In this document: piece after piece, positions 15,756 through 23,936 of the stretch
Layout: every line of letters begins with the position of its first letter
Position numbering within the stretch: the stretch's first letter is position 1
Origin: an uncultured Lachnospiraceae bacterium
GTDB lineage: Bacteria > Bacillota > Clostridia > Lachnospirales > Lachnospiraceae
Direction: 5' to 3'
Length of the DNA: 51,938 nt
Assembly: GCA_910585205.1 (NCBI GenBank)
Contig: CAJUCC010000078.1
Location: 1-51,938 of the forward strand
Program-made: the position numbers and the translations under genes
Notes under the pieces: model-generated
Database searches by the model: none
Told to the model about the DNA's origin: nothing
Seen by the model: only the letters and a program-made list of their open reading frames with translations

Positions 15756-17888
15756 TCAGACTTCGCCCAGCATATCCCCGATTACGCCCATCAACTGCGG
15801 CGTATCAATCGGTTTCTCCATATGTGCGTTCATGCCGCTCTCTCTCGACCTTCTGATGTCTTCGTCAAACGTATTGGCGGACAGCGCCACAATCGGAATC
15901 CCGGCCAAATCCGGATCTTTCAATTCGCGTATGGCTCTTGTGGCATCATACCCGTCCATAACCGGCATCTGTATATCCATCAAAATCAGATCGTAATAGC
16001 CCGGTCTGGAATTTTTGACTTTATCCACCGCTATGCTGCCGTCGGTGGCAGTATCGACCAGATACCCCGCATCTTTGAGTATCTCTACCTCAATCTCCAG
16101 ATTGATCTCCGTGTCTTCCACTACCAGAATCCGTCTGCTGCCCATCGAACGCGCCTTATTCCGCTGCCGTTCTCTCTTTTCCTCCTGCTCTGCGACAAAA
16201 CTTTCGGTGTCGTCGATACGCAGGCTGAGCGTAACGGTAAAGCAGCTCCGTTTTCCCACTTCACTGACCACGTCAATCGTACCGCCCATCATTTCCACAA
16301 TGCTCTTGGTGATGGACAGTCCCAGCCCCGCGCCGTGAATGCCGCTCTGTGTCGTGTTTTTTCCCCGTTCGAAGGGTTTGAAAATATGCTGCAGCATGTT
16401 TTCGCTGATTCCCATTCCCGTATCTTCCACTATAAAATGATACGTCGCATATCCTCTGGACGGACCTTCTTCCTCTTTTACTGCAATGCTGACACGTCCC
16501 CGGTCCTCCGTATATTTGACTGCATTGCCTGCCAGACGCAGCAGAATCTGCTGCAGCCGCCGCTCGTCATTGTAAACCGTATCATGTACCAATCCGGAAA
16601 AATCCATCGATACCGTAATCCGTTTCGGCTCCGCCAATGGAAAAACGCTTGCATGTACGTTTCGGACAATCTCCGAAAGGCTGCACTTCCTTTCCACGAT
16701 CTCGATTTTCCCGGATTCAATCCGCGCGATTTCGAGCACGTCATTCAAAAGACGCAAAAGCTGATTGCCCGAAGCCTCGATCATGTTCAGATACCGGCGC
16801 ACCTTAGCCCTGTCGTCGAAGTGTTTTTTCGCCAGATCCGTAAAGCCGATTATGGCGTTCATCGGCGTCCGTATATCATGCGACATATTCGAAAGGAAGG
16901 CATTTTTTACGATAATAGACGCCTTTGCGGATTCCAGCGCGTCCTCCAGAATCCGCTGCTGTTCCATTTCGTGAATCACTTCCGCATCCATATTCCGGTA
17001 TCCCAGAACAATCTGAGAAATCCCCTCTCCCACATTAACGATATGTAACTGGATATAATTGATCTTATCTTCTTCCACAACCCGATAACTGATATGAAAC
17101 GTCCGCCCAAGCGACAGTTTATTCCTGATATACGCCGGATCGGTCGCCTTTATGACAATATCCCGATCTTCCGGATGCACCCACATCCCGACATATTCCT
17201 CTGCAAACGCGCCGTACTGCCGTATCTGCAGCTCCTTGTCAAACAACTGGTTCGTGCGGTTATTCAGCCGGTATGCCTGCACCACATCCGTATCCAGATT
17301 TACATACAGAATACTCTCATAACCGACACTGAGACCTTCCACCAGATCAAGATACCGCTTCCGTTCCCGGTCTATCGTATCCACCGTTTCCTGGTGGCTG
17401 CTCTTGCGCTCTGTGGCGTCGCCCACGAATACATAAAAGACATCGCCTGCCTCTTCACTGTGGATAAAATGTCCGTAGTCGTCAACCCATCGGATTTCAC
17501 CCGTTTTCGAGATAATGCGGTATTCCACATAATCCAGATCATACTGGCTCGCCGCAATCTGTTCCCAGATGCTTTTTTCCACCGCTTCCAGATCATCCGG
17601 GTGCACAATGCCCCGAAACGAATTGCCGGTCAGCTCCCGGAACATTTCCTCGCTCTCACAGTCAAACATACGAAAAAGCGCTTTATTGGCATAGATTATC
17701 TCCTCTGTGCCGTCCGCACGGTAGACGAAAAATCCACCCGGCATCTCATCAATAAAGGCCCGAAACTGTTCCGCACCGGGTACATGCCGTCCCGCCTCTT
17801 CCTGTTTCGGCATGCTTTCCTCTCCGTCTTTTTGTATGGACAAAATATAGTCGATCACATCTGCATCGATCTTCACCGGATTATCCAT
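15756..17888 (-). CDS. Cytoplasmic hybrid sensor histidine kinase (PAS-HisKA-HATPase-REC)
   Basis: 710 residues. A PAS domain (about 40-165; GGFFVYRADG, VDDYGHFI, ending DATERK) is followed by a second PAS-like region (about 175-300). HisKA carries the phosphoacceptor His337 in SNMSHDIRTPMNAI. The ATPase domain shows NAVKYT, VEDTGMGI and GAGLGLSI. The C-terminal receiver has acidic residues E591/D592 and phosphoacceptor Asp638 in ILMDIQMPVMDG. There is no membrane segment, so the signal is intracellular. The ATG at 17888 is chosen because GGGGGAGG lies 6 nt upstream. No output domain or separate regulator is nearby. Only 40 bp separate it from the STM4015-like gene with no terminator visible, so it probably heads that cluster. 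Confidence 0.9.
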   Translation of the reverse strand: MDNPVKIDADVIDYILSIQKDGEESMPKQEEAGRHVPGAEQFRAFIDEMPGGFFVYRADGTEEIIYANKALFRMFDCESEEMFRELTGNSFRGIVHPDDLEAVEKSIWEQIAASQYDLDYVEYRIISKTGEIRWVDDYGHFIHSEEAGDVFYVFVGDATERKSSHQETVDTIDRERKRYLDLVEGLSVGYESILYVNLDTDVVQAYRLNNRTNQLFDKELQIRQYGAFAEEYVGMWVHPEDRDIVIKATDPAYIRNKLSLGRTFHISYRVVEEDKINYIQLHIVNVGEGISQIVLGYRNMDAEVIHEMEQQRILEDALESAKASIIVKNAFLSNMSHDIRTPMNAIIGFTDLAKKHFDDRAKVRRYLNMIEASGNQLLRLLNDVLEIARIESGKIEIVERKCSLSEIVRNVHASVFPLAEPKRITVSMDFSGLVHDTVYNDERRLQQILLRLAGNAVKYTEDRGRVSIAVKEEEGPSRGYATYHFIVEDTGMGISENMLQHIFKPFERGKNTTQSGIHGAGLGLSITKSIVEMMGGTIDVVSEVGKRSCFTVTLSLRIDDTESFVAEQEEKRERQRNKARSMGSRRILVVEDTEINLEIEVEILKDAGYLVDTATDGSIAVDKVKNSRPGYYDLILMDIQMPVMDGYDATRAIRELKDPDLAGIPIVALSANTFDEDIRRSRESGMNAHMEKPIDTPQLMGVIGDMLGEV

Positions 17889-17959
17889 AATGTCCTCCCC
17901 CTTTATCAGTCCAGATTGTCTCACGGACTTCTGAATATTCTGACATTACTTTCAATAAT

Positions 17960-17988
17960 ATCCTACCACTTTCAGGAATTTTTGTCAT
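17960..17988 (-). promoter_or_regulatory. Possible promoter of the hybrid kinase / STM4011-4015-type cluster
   Basis: On the minus strand ATGACA (17983-17988), a 17-nt spacer and TAGGAT (17960-17965). It overlaps the rarA stop codon, as expected if the kinase cluster has its own promoter. The -10 box is only 4/6, so this is tentative. Confidence 0.3.
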
Positions 17989-19318
17989 TATCTGTTTCTG
18001 CTTCTTTTCGGATCCGCTGCATATGCTGCCTGATCTTCACTTCATAGCCGTTGCCGGACGGACGGTAAAATTCGCGGCCGGTCAGCTCGTACGGCAGATA
18101 TTGCTGACTGACATAATGATTGGGAAAATCATGCGCATACAAATAACCGATACCGCGTCCCAGTTTTGACGATCCGCGGTAGTGCGCATCCTGCAGATGC
18201 GGCGGCACGGGCAGATTCCCTGTCTTTTTCACCGTTTCCATCGCTTCACCGATCGCATTGACCGCCGCATTGCTCTTGGGCGCCGTGGCAATATAGGCCG
18301 CCGCCTGTGACAGAATGATCTGCGCCTCCGGCATTCCCACCCGTTCCACGGCCAGCGAAGCGCTGACTGCCACCGTCAATGCCTGCGGGTCCGCATTCCC
18401 CACATCTTCCGCAGCGCAAATCATCATCCGCCTTGCGATAAAGGTAACGCTCTCCCCCGCATACAGCATCTTTGCCAGATAATAAACCGCCGCATCCGGA
18501 TCCGATCCCCGCATACTCTTGATAAAAGCGGAAACGGTATCATAATGGTTGTCCCCTGTCTTGTCATACCGGACGACCCGTTTCTGGATACACTCCGAAG
18601 CCGTATCCAGGTCGATATGGATATACCCGTCCGCCGCCCGCTGCGTCGTCATAATGCCCAGTTCAATCGCATTCAGCGCCGTGCGCGCATCCCCGCCTGC
18701 CGCGTCTGCGAGAAAATCCAGCGCTTCGTCATCGATCACCGCCTCATAGCTCCCCATGCCTTTTTCTTTGTCACTGACGGCCCGGCGCAGCAGTTCCCTG
18801 ATCTCTTCCCGTTCCAGCGGTTTCAGTTCAAATATAATCGAGCGGGACAGCAGCGCCCCGTTCACTTCGAAATAGGGATTTTCCGTCGTCGCCCCGATCA
18901 GCACAACGGTTCCGTCCTCGACAAAAGGCAGCAGATAGTCCTGCTGGCTCTTATTAAAACGATGGATCTCGTCGATAAAAAGGATTGTCTTTTTTCCGTA
19001 CATACCCATCGCGTCCTTCGCCCGCGCGACCACTTCCTCCATATCCTTTTTGCCCGCCGACGTGGCGTTGATCTGGGTGAATTCCGCACTCGTCGTCTGC
19101 GCGATTACCTTCGCCAGCGTCGTCTTGCCCGTTCCCGGCGGCCCGTAAAAGATAACCGAACTGATTTTATCCGCCCGGATGGCGCGGTACAGCAGTTTGT
19201 CCCTGCCGATAATATGCTTTTGCCCCACGACCTCGTCCAGCGTGGCGGGGCGGAGCCTTGCCGCCAGCGGCGACTCCTTTTCCATATTGGTGCTGCGCAT
19301 GTACTCGAATATATCCAT
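17972..19318 (-). CDS. rarA: Replication-associated recombination protein A (RarA/MgsA AAA ATPase)
   Basis: 448-residue AAA+ ATPase of the RarA/MgsA/WRNIP1 family, which acts at stalled replication forks. The N-terminus has PLAARLRPATLDEVVGQKHI, Walker A GPPGTGKTT, Walker B ILFIDEIHRF and sensor 1 LIGATTENP. The C-terminal part has the family tetramerisation sequences (MRGSDPDAAVYYLAKML and PPHLQDAHY). Length is normal. The ATG has GGGAGG 6 nt upstream. A separate promoter lies at 19366-19394, so it is transcribed on its own from the LysR gene upstream. Confidence 0.95.
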   Translation of the reverse strand: MDIFEYMRSTNMEKESPLAARLRPATLDEVVGQKHIIGRDKLLYRAIRADKISSVIFYGPPGTGKTTLAKVIAQTTSAEFTQINATSAGKKDMEEVVARAKDAMGMYGKKTILFIDEIHRFNKSQQDYLLPFVEDGTVVLIGATTENPYFEVNGALLSRSIIFELKPLEREEIRELLRRAVSDKEKGMGSYEAVIDDEALDFLADAAGGDARTALNAIELGIMTTQRAADGYIHIDLDTASECIQKRVVRYDKTGDNHYDTVSAFIKSMRGSDPDAAVYYLAKMLYAGESVTFIARRMMICAAEDVGNADPQALTVAVSASLAVERVGMPEAQIILSQAAAYIATAPKSNAAVNAIGEAMETVKKTGNLPVPPHLQDAHYRGSSKLGRGIGYLYAHDFPNHYVSQQYLPYELTGREFYRPSGNGYEVKIRQHMQRIRKEAETDNDKNS

Positions 19319-19365
19319 GATTTCCTCCCGCGGCCCCGGGGTGTCAGTCAGCGGGGTCTGTCAAA

Positions 19366-19394
19366 AGTATAACGAAGCGGGAGCAGAAATGCAA
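19366..19394 (-). promoter_or_regulatory. Probable sigma-A promoter of rarA
   Basis: Minus strand TTGCAT (19389-19394), 17-nt spacer, TATACT (19366-19371). The start point would be near 19360, about 40 nt before the rarA ATG. Confidence 0.5.
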
Positions 19395-19450
19395 TCTTCT
19401 GTCAATGTTTTTTATGTTCGCCGTTTCTTCATTCCTGCGCTTGTCATAAA

Positions 19451-20350
19451 TCATCCGCCGTCGATCTCCGGCATCTGCAGCAGAAAGCTCTCCGCCACGG
19501 CTCTGATCTGCGGTGTCAGCCATTTGTCCCTGTGATAGAGAAGCTGTCCCCATACCGCGACTTCACAATCCGGAACCGTCAGGCGTCTGATCGTTCCCGC
19601 CTGCACATAACGCGCCGTCGTAAAATCCGGCAGAAAAGAGAGCCCCGTCCCCTCCGCCACAAGCCGGCAGAGAATTTCCGCATTTCCCAGTTCCAGAACC
19701 GGTGTCACTTCAAGGGACAGCGCCGCCAGCCGTTCCTCCAGAAGCCGTCTGTAACTCATCCCCTTTTCGGTCAGGAGAAACGGGTAATCCGTCAGCTCAT
19801 AGACGGACACGCGCTCCCGTCCGGCCAGCGCATGACCGACGGGCACAACAAAATGCATCGGGATCCTTTCCTCGCCCGCAATCACATATTCCCGGTTATA
19901 AATATGATTGTCCAGCGTAAAAACCAGATCCACTTCATTGTGATTCAGGAGACGGAACATCTCGTTCGTATCCCCGCTGACAACCTTTAACGTGATTGCC
20001 GGATAACGGCTCTGCAGCCTTGCAAACACCGCGCCGAGAAGATGCCTGCAGAGTGAATCTGCCATCGCAATCCGCACATGTCCTTTTACCGGCCGCTTTT
20101 CTCCCGCCGGCATCGTCATTTCTTCCGCCAGGCGGGTCATCTCATGGGCGCATGACAGAATCCGTTTTCCGCCTTCCGTCAGCGAAACGGTGTGATGAAT
20201 TCTGTCAAACAGCCGGATTTGCAGCTCCGTTTCCAGCTGCCCGATCTGAAACGATACCGTGGACTGGGAATATCCCAGTATTTTAGCCGCCTTTGTAAAG
20301 CTTCCCGATTCCGCCACCTGAATAAACGTAACAAGATTTTTCAGTTCCAT
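19451..20350 (-). CDS. LysR family transcriptional regulator
   Basis: 299 residues. The N-terminal winged helix-turn-helix is typical (MELKNLVTFIQVAESGSFTK, AAKILGYSQSTVSFQIGQLE), followed by a periplasmic-binding-protein-like effector domain (VRIAMADSL, DLVFTLDN, GLSFLPDF). The ATG at 20350 has GGAG 6 nt upstream; the ATG at 20362 has none. It is transcribed away from the AGCS symporter gene, the usual arrangement for a LysR regulator and its target, and a TATACCA-N14-TGGTATA dyad lies between them. The effector is unknown; an amino acid is a fair guess from the target. Confidence 0.92.
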   Translation of the reverse strand: MELKNLVTFIQVAESGSFTKAAKILGYSQSTVSFQIGQLETELQIRLFDRIHHTVSLTEGGKRILSCAHEMTRLAEEMTMPAGEKRPVKGHVRIAMADSLCRHLLGAVFARLQSRYPAITLKVVSGDTNEMFRLLNHNEVDLVFTLDNHIYNREYVIAGEERIPMHFVVPVGHALAGRERVSVYELTDYPFLLTEKGMSYRRLLEERLAALSLEVTPVLELGNAEILCRLVAEGTGLSFLPDFTTARYVQAGTIRRLTVPDCEVAVWGQLLYHRDKWLTPQIRAVAESFLLQMPEIDGG

Positions 20351-20408
20351 AGTCTGCTCCATCGTTAATTTCGATACTTTTTATCTATTCTATCAATTTT
20401 ACAAATAT

Positions 20409-20436
20409 TATACCATACGATATACTGATTGGTATA
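20409..20436. promoter_or_regulatory. Dyad between LysR gene and AGCS symporter gene, likely LysR binding site
   Basis: Perfect 7-bp arms TATACCA (20409-20415) and TGGTATA (20430-20436) separated by 14 bp, in the 155-bp divergent intergenic region. Size and position fit a LysR-type activator site. Confidence 0.5.
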
Positions 20437-20505
20437 ACAAATCGGGCAGTCGTTTTGCGCTCAGCGGAAACGCCCGCTTATGAGTAAAGAGGAGTTTATA
20501 AGCAA

Positions 20506-21894
20506 ATGCAAATGATAACGTATATTTACCAATTACTCTGGGGCGACCTCTTCACGGTCCCTCTGCCGAACGGACAGACGGCGGGCATATCGCTTCTCGT
20601 CCTGCTCCTGATACCGGCCGGCATTTTCTTTACGGTGCGGACGCGCTTTCTTCCTGTCCGCCTCTTTCCGGAAATGCTGCGGGTGACAGTAAAAAAGCGC
20701 AGAGAATCGGAACATCATGCCATTTCGGGTCTGCAGGCATTGATCGTATCCACGGCCACCCGTGTGGGAATGGGAAATCTGGTCGGCGTTGTCGCCGCCA
20801 TATCCGCAGGCGGCGCGGGCGCGGTTTTCTGGATGTGGCTCACGGCGCTTCTCGGATCTTCGACCGCCTTTGTCGAAGCCACACTGGCGCAGCTCCATAA
20901 AGAAAAAGACCCCCTCTACGGCGGATACCGCGGCGGGCCTGCCTATTATATTCATCATTTTGTAAAAGAGCGCAGAGACGCCAAAAGCAGACGCAGCATT
21001 ATCGCTGTTTTGTTTGCCGTTTCCGGACTGATCTGCTGGTGCGGCATCAGTCAGGTTATCAGCAATTCGGTATCGTCCTCCTTTTACAATGCGTTTCGGA
21101 TTCCGCCCATATACTCGACCGTTGTACTCGTGATTCTGTCCGCCGTTATCGTCCTGCGCAAAAATGCGACGGTAAAGGTGCTGGACGTGCTCGTTCCCAT
21201 TATGGCGGGCTGCTACTTCCTGATTACGCTGATTATAATCGCCAAAAATATACCATACCTTCCCGCTGTTTTCCGGCAAATCTTTGCGGAGGCGTTCGGG
21301 CTGCGTCAGGCCGTGGCCGGCGGTTTCGGCGCGGTCTTGATGAACGGTGTAAAGCGGGGACTTTTTTCCAATGAAGCCGGTTCCGGCTCCGCGCCTTGTG
21401 CCGCCGCTGCGGCGGATGCGGACCATCCTGCCTCGGCAGGGCTTTTGCAGGCGTTCGGTGTCTTTATCGATACCATTGTAATCTGCAGCTGCACGGCTAT
21501 GATAATGCTGCTGGCTCCCGCCGACCTGCTGACAGGCCTGAGCGGCATGGACCTGCTCCAGACTGCCATGGCACACCACCTCGGCAGATTCGGCACGATC
21601 TTTATCGCCGCTACCTTATGGCTGTTCAGTTTTTCCACATTTATCGGCATTCTGTTCTACGCCCGTTCCAATGTGGCCTATCTTTTCGGCGATAACTGGC
21701 TCTCGCAGACATTATACAAGGTACTGGCGCTGATTATGCTTTTTATCGGCGGACTGGCCGCCTATACTTTCGTATGGGATCTCGGTGACATCGGCATCGG
21801 TCTTATGACCGTCTTTAATATGTTAATCCTGATTCCGCAGAGTAAAGAAGCGCTTACGGCGCTAAAAGATTATGAGAAGAATCGGAAACAATAA
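20506..21894 (+). CDS. Sodium:alanine/glycine symporter (AGCS family)
   Basis: 462-residue polytopic membrane protein with about 10-11 hydrophobic helices. Family markers are RVGMGNLVGVVAAISAGGAG near the N-terminus, the GGYRGGPAYYI loop and GLFSNEAGSGSAPCAAAAAD, the AGCS signature. It should take up alanine or glycine, or another small neutral amino acid, with sodium. GGAG lies 11 nt before the ATG, a rather long spacing; a second ATG (20512) is further still. The divergent LysR gene probably regulates it. A bidirectional terminator follows at 21903-21931. Confidence 0.92.
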   Translation: MQMITYIYQLLWGDLFTVPLPNGQTAGISLLVLLLIPAGIFFTVRTRFLPVRLFPEMLRVTVKKRRESEHHAISGLQALIVSTATRVGMGNLVGVVAAISAGGAGAVFWMWLTALLGSSTAFVEATLAQLHKEKDPLYGGYRGGPAYYIHHFVKERRDAKSRRSIIAVLFAVSGLICWCGISQVISNSVSSSFYNAFRIPPIYSTVVLVILSAVIVLRKNATVKVLDVLVPIMAGCYFLITLIIIAKNIPYLPAVFRQIFAEAFGLRQAVAGGFGAVLMNGVKRGLFSNEAGSGSAPCAAAAADADHPASAGLLQAFGVFIDTIVICSCTAMIMLLAPADLLTGLSGMDLLQTAMAHHLGRFGTIFIAATLWLFSFSTFIGILFYARSNVAYLFGDNWLSQTLYKVLALIMLFIGGLAAYTFVWDLGDIGIGLMTVFNMLILIPQSKEALTALKDYEKNRKQ

Positions 21895-21902
21895 TCCGAA
21901 AC

Positions 21903-21931
21903 AAAAAAGCCTTGCATATGCAAGGCTTTTT
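21903..21931. terminator. Bidirectional terminator between AGCS symporter and tRNA-Thr
   Basis: Symmetrical hairpin AGCCTTGCATATGCAAGGCT with an A-run before and a T-run after (21903-21931), so it can stop transcription from both the symporter (+) and the tRNA gene (-). Confidence 0.9.
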
Positions 21932-21934
21932 CCA

Positions 21935-22007
21935 AGCTGCCGACGGGAATCGGACCCGTGACCTCCGCACTACCAATGCGACGCTCTACCGACTGAGCCA
22001 CGGCAGC
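21935..22007 (-). tRNA. tRNA-Thr (anticodon GGT)
   Basis: Full cloverleaf on the minus strand: acceptor arms GCTGCCG and CGGCAGC pair over 7 bp, D arm GCTC/GAGC, anticodon arm TCGCA/TGCGG (mostly paired) with loop TTGGTAG giving anticodon GGT, and a T arm ACGGG-TCCGATT-CCCGT. The terminal CCA is not encoded. A terminator follows directly. Confidence 0.95.
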
Positions 22008-22062
22008 AATACCTCTAATATAATACCCAATCATCGGACATTTGTCAACAAATTTTTGATAT

Positions 22063-22692
22063 TTAATTCCGCTCCCCGATTGCCCGGCGCAGTTTGCTTT
22101 TGATCCGCTGCAGCGCATTGTCGGTGGACTTGCCGTCCCGCCCGAGTACTCTGGCAATCTGAGCATATCCCATGCCGGTCAGATACAGGTCCAACACCTG
22201 CTTTTCGAAACCGCTCAGCTCCCGCTCGATCGTCTTCTCCAGCAGTTCCGCATTTTCCCGGTCAATCCATTCTTCCTCCGGGCTTTTGTCCGAAAGCGAA
22301 CGCAGTACATTGACGAGTTCCACAGCCTCGCTGCCGTTCTCTCCCGTTTCCGTCACATCACTGTACAGGGAGATATAGGAATTTAACGGCGTATGCTTTT
22401 TACGCCGCGACGCCTGCACTGCGGTATACATCTGCCGGGAGACACACAGATCCGCAAATGTCAGAAAGCTGGCGTCCCGCCCCATATCATAATCCCGCAG
22501 TGCCTTAAACAGCCCGATCATCCCTTCCTGGATCAAATCCTCGCTGTCCGCGCCGAGTATGTACATTGATTTCGCTTTGCTGCGCACCAGATTTTTATAT
22601 TTGTCCATGATAAAATCCGTAATCTGGCTCTCCCCGTCCCGCAGGCGCACAATCAGTTCTTCGTCGCTGCTGTCTGTATAATCCTTTTCCAT
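22063..22692 (-). CDS. sigH: RNA polymerase sporulation sigma factor SigH
   Basis: 209-residue sigma-70 family protein resembling Spo0H/SigH, which starts stationary-phase and early sporulation transcription. Region 2 is recognisable (KYKNLVRSKAKSMYILGAD, SEDLIQEGMIGLFKALRDYD, then a DNA-melting segment and HTPLNSYISL), and region 4.2 ends in GYAQIARVLGRDGKSTDNAL. The ATG at 22692 (AAGGTG 3-4 nt upstream) is preferred to one at 22728 that would overlap rlmB; the gene then starts 7 bp after the rlmB stop. The mrnC-rlmB-sigH order is a conserved clostridial arrangement and supports the name. Confidence 0.9.
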   Translation of the reverse strand: MEKDYTDSSDEELIVRLRDGESQITDFIMDKYKNLVRSKAKSMYILGADSEDLIQEGMIGLFKALRDYDMGRDASFLTFADLCVSRQMYTAVQASRRKKHTPLNSYISLYSDVTETGENGSEAVELVNVLRSLSDKSPEEEWIDRENAELLEKTIERELSGFEKQVLDLYLTGMGYAQIARVLGRDGKSTDNALQRIKSKLRRAIGERN

Positions 22693-22699
22693 CCGCACC

Positions 22700-23440
22700 T
22701 TATCCCATCCGCTGTCTGAGAATTTCATACGCCATTACTCCCGCTGCCACGGAAGCATTCAGGGAATCGATATTGCCCCGCATGGGAATCGCCGCCGTGA
22801 AATCACAGGCTTCTCTTATCAGGCGTCCCACGCCTTCCCCCTCGCTGCCGATCACCAGACCGACAGGGCCTTTCAAATCCAGATCATACATGACCGTGCC
22901 GTTCATATCCGCACAGACAAACCAGAGGCCTTCTTTTTTCAGATCCGCAATCGTCCGCGCGAGGTTTGTCACCCGGGCAACCGGCGTATAGTTCAGTGCA
23001 CCGGCCGAAGTTCTGGCGACGGCCGCCGTCAGTCCCACCGCCCTGTTTTTGGGAATAATCACACCGTGCGCACCCACCAGATTCGCCGTGCGGATCACCG
23101 CTCCCAGATTATAGGGGTCTTCGATATTATCCAGCAGAATCAGAAACGGCGGCTCACCCTTATCCGCCGCAATCCGCAGAATATCCTCCACTTCGGCATA
23201 CGCATAGGCCGCGGCACAGGCAATCACCCCCTGATGTTTCCCGGTCTGCGAGAGCTGGTCAAGCCGTTCCTTCGTCACATATTTCACAAAGGCGTCCCGC
23301 TTCTTCGCCTCCCGTTTAATCGTCAGCACCGGTCCGTCCTGACAGCCGTCCAACACATACAGTTTGTCAATCGGGCGTCCGGCACGCAGCGCTTCCAGAA
23401 CCGCATGGCGCCCTTCTATCATAAATGTTTCCTGTTCCAT
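22700..23440 (-). CDS. rlmB: 23S rRNA (guanosine-2'-O-)-methyltransferase RlmB (TrmH/SpoU family)
   Basis: 246 residues. The N-terminal substrate-binding domain has IEGRHAVLEALRAGRPIDKL. The SPOUT methyltransferase domain has the family motifs DNIEDPYNLGAVIRTA (motif 1), LVIGSEGEGVGRLI (motif 2) and IPMRGNIDSLNASVAAGV (motif 3, the knotted SAM site). It methylates a guanosine in the 23S rRNA peptidyl-transferase region. Start is 1 bp after the mrnC stop, so the genes are coupled. Confidence 0.94.
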   Translation of the reverse strand: MEQETFMIEGRHAVLEALRAGRPIDKLYVLDGCQDGPVLTIKREAKKRDAFVKYVTKERLDQLSQTGKHQGVIACAAAYAYAEVEDILRIAADKGEPPFLILLDNIEDPYNLGAVIRTANLVGAHGVIIPKNRAVGLTAAVARTSAGALNYTPVARVTNLARTIADLKKEGLWFVCADMNGTVMYDLDLKGPVGLVIGSEGEGVGRLIREACDFTAAIPMRGNIDSLNASVAAGVMAYEILRQRMG

Positions 23441-23441
23441 A

Positions 23442-23903
23442 TCACTCTTCCTTTTCCAGTCCGTTCAGCCCCGCCCGCTCCAGTCCCTGCTTCACCAGTT
23501 CCAGAATCCGGTCAAAGCGGTCCGTCAGATACAGATACCCGATCAGCGCTTCCAGCCCCGTAGCCTTTCGATAATCTTCGATCGAAGCGTTTTTGGCAGC
23601 CGTATGGGATTTGGCATTTCTGCCCCGCCGGTATACGGCCGCCTCCTCCTCTGTCAAAATTTCCTGCAGCGCTGCGGCCATCGCCGCCTGCGCACCCGCA
23701 TTGACATATTTGACCGCATGATGATGCAGCCGGTTAGCCGCCCGGTTTCCCCGTTCCACAACGGCGCTGCGGATAATCAGATCATAGACCGCATCACCCA
23801 TATAGGCAAGCGCCAGCGGCGAATACCTGCGGATGTCCGTTTCCCGGCTGCCAAACGCGCACCGGATCTGTTCCGGTAAACTGATGCCTGTTTCCATTTC
23901 CAC
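23442..23903 (-). CDS. mrnC: Mini-ribonuclease III (MrnC)
   Basis: 153 residues, an RNase III catalytic domain without a double-stranded RNA-binding domain. The catalytic signature region is SPLALAYMGDAVYDLIIRS (acidic metal ligand in GDAVYD), and YRKATGLEALIGYLYL supplies the second Glu. It trims the ends of 23S rRNA precursor in Firmicutes. In many clostridia cysS precedes mrnC; here cysE is the immediate upstream gene, 33 bp away. The gene leads directly into rlmB. Confidence 0.93.
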   Translation of the reverse strand: MEMETGISLPEQIRCAFGSRETDIRRYSPLALAYMGDAVYDLIIRSAVVERGNRAANRLHHHAVKYVNAGAQAAMAAALQEILTEEEAAVYRRGRNAKSHTAAKNASIEDYRKATGLEALIGYLYLTDRFDRILELVKQGLERAGLNGLEKEE

Positions 23904-23936
23904 GCCTTTCCGTATCGTTTTCTTTCTCCGCCCGTA

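Noticed and set aside
15715..15756. Search for a precursor peptide between the hybrid kinase and LRR gene
   Set aside because: The gap is 40 bp and holds only the ribosome site; no small ORF is possible. No other short ORF with a good site was seen in the cluster.
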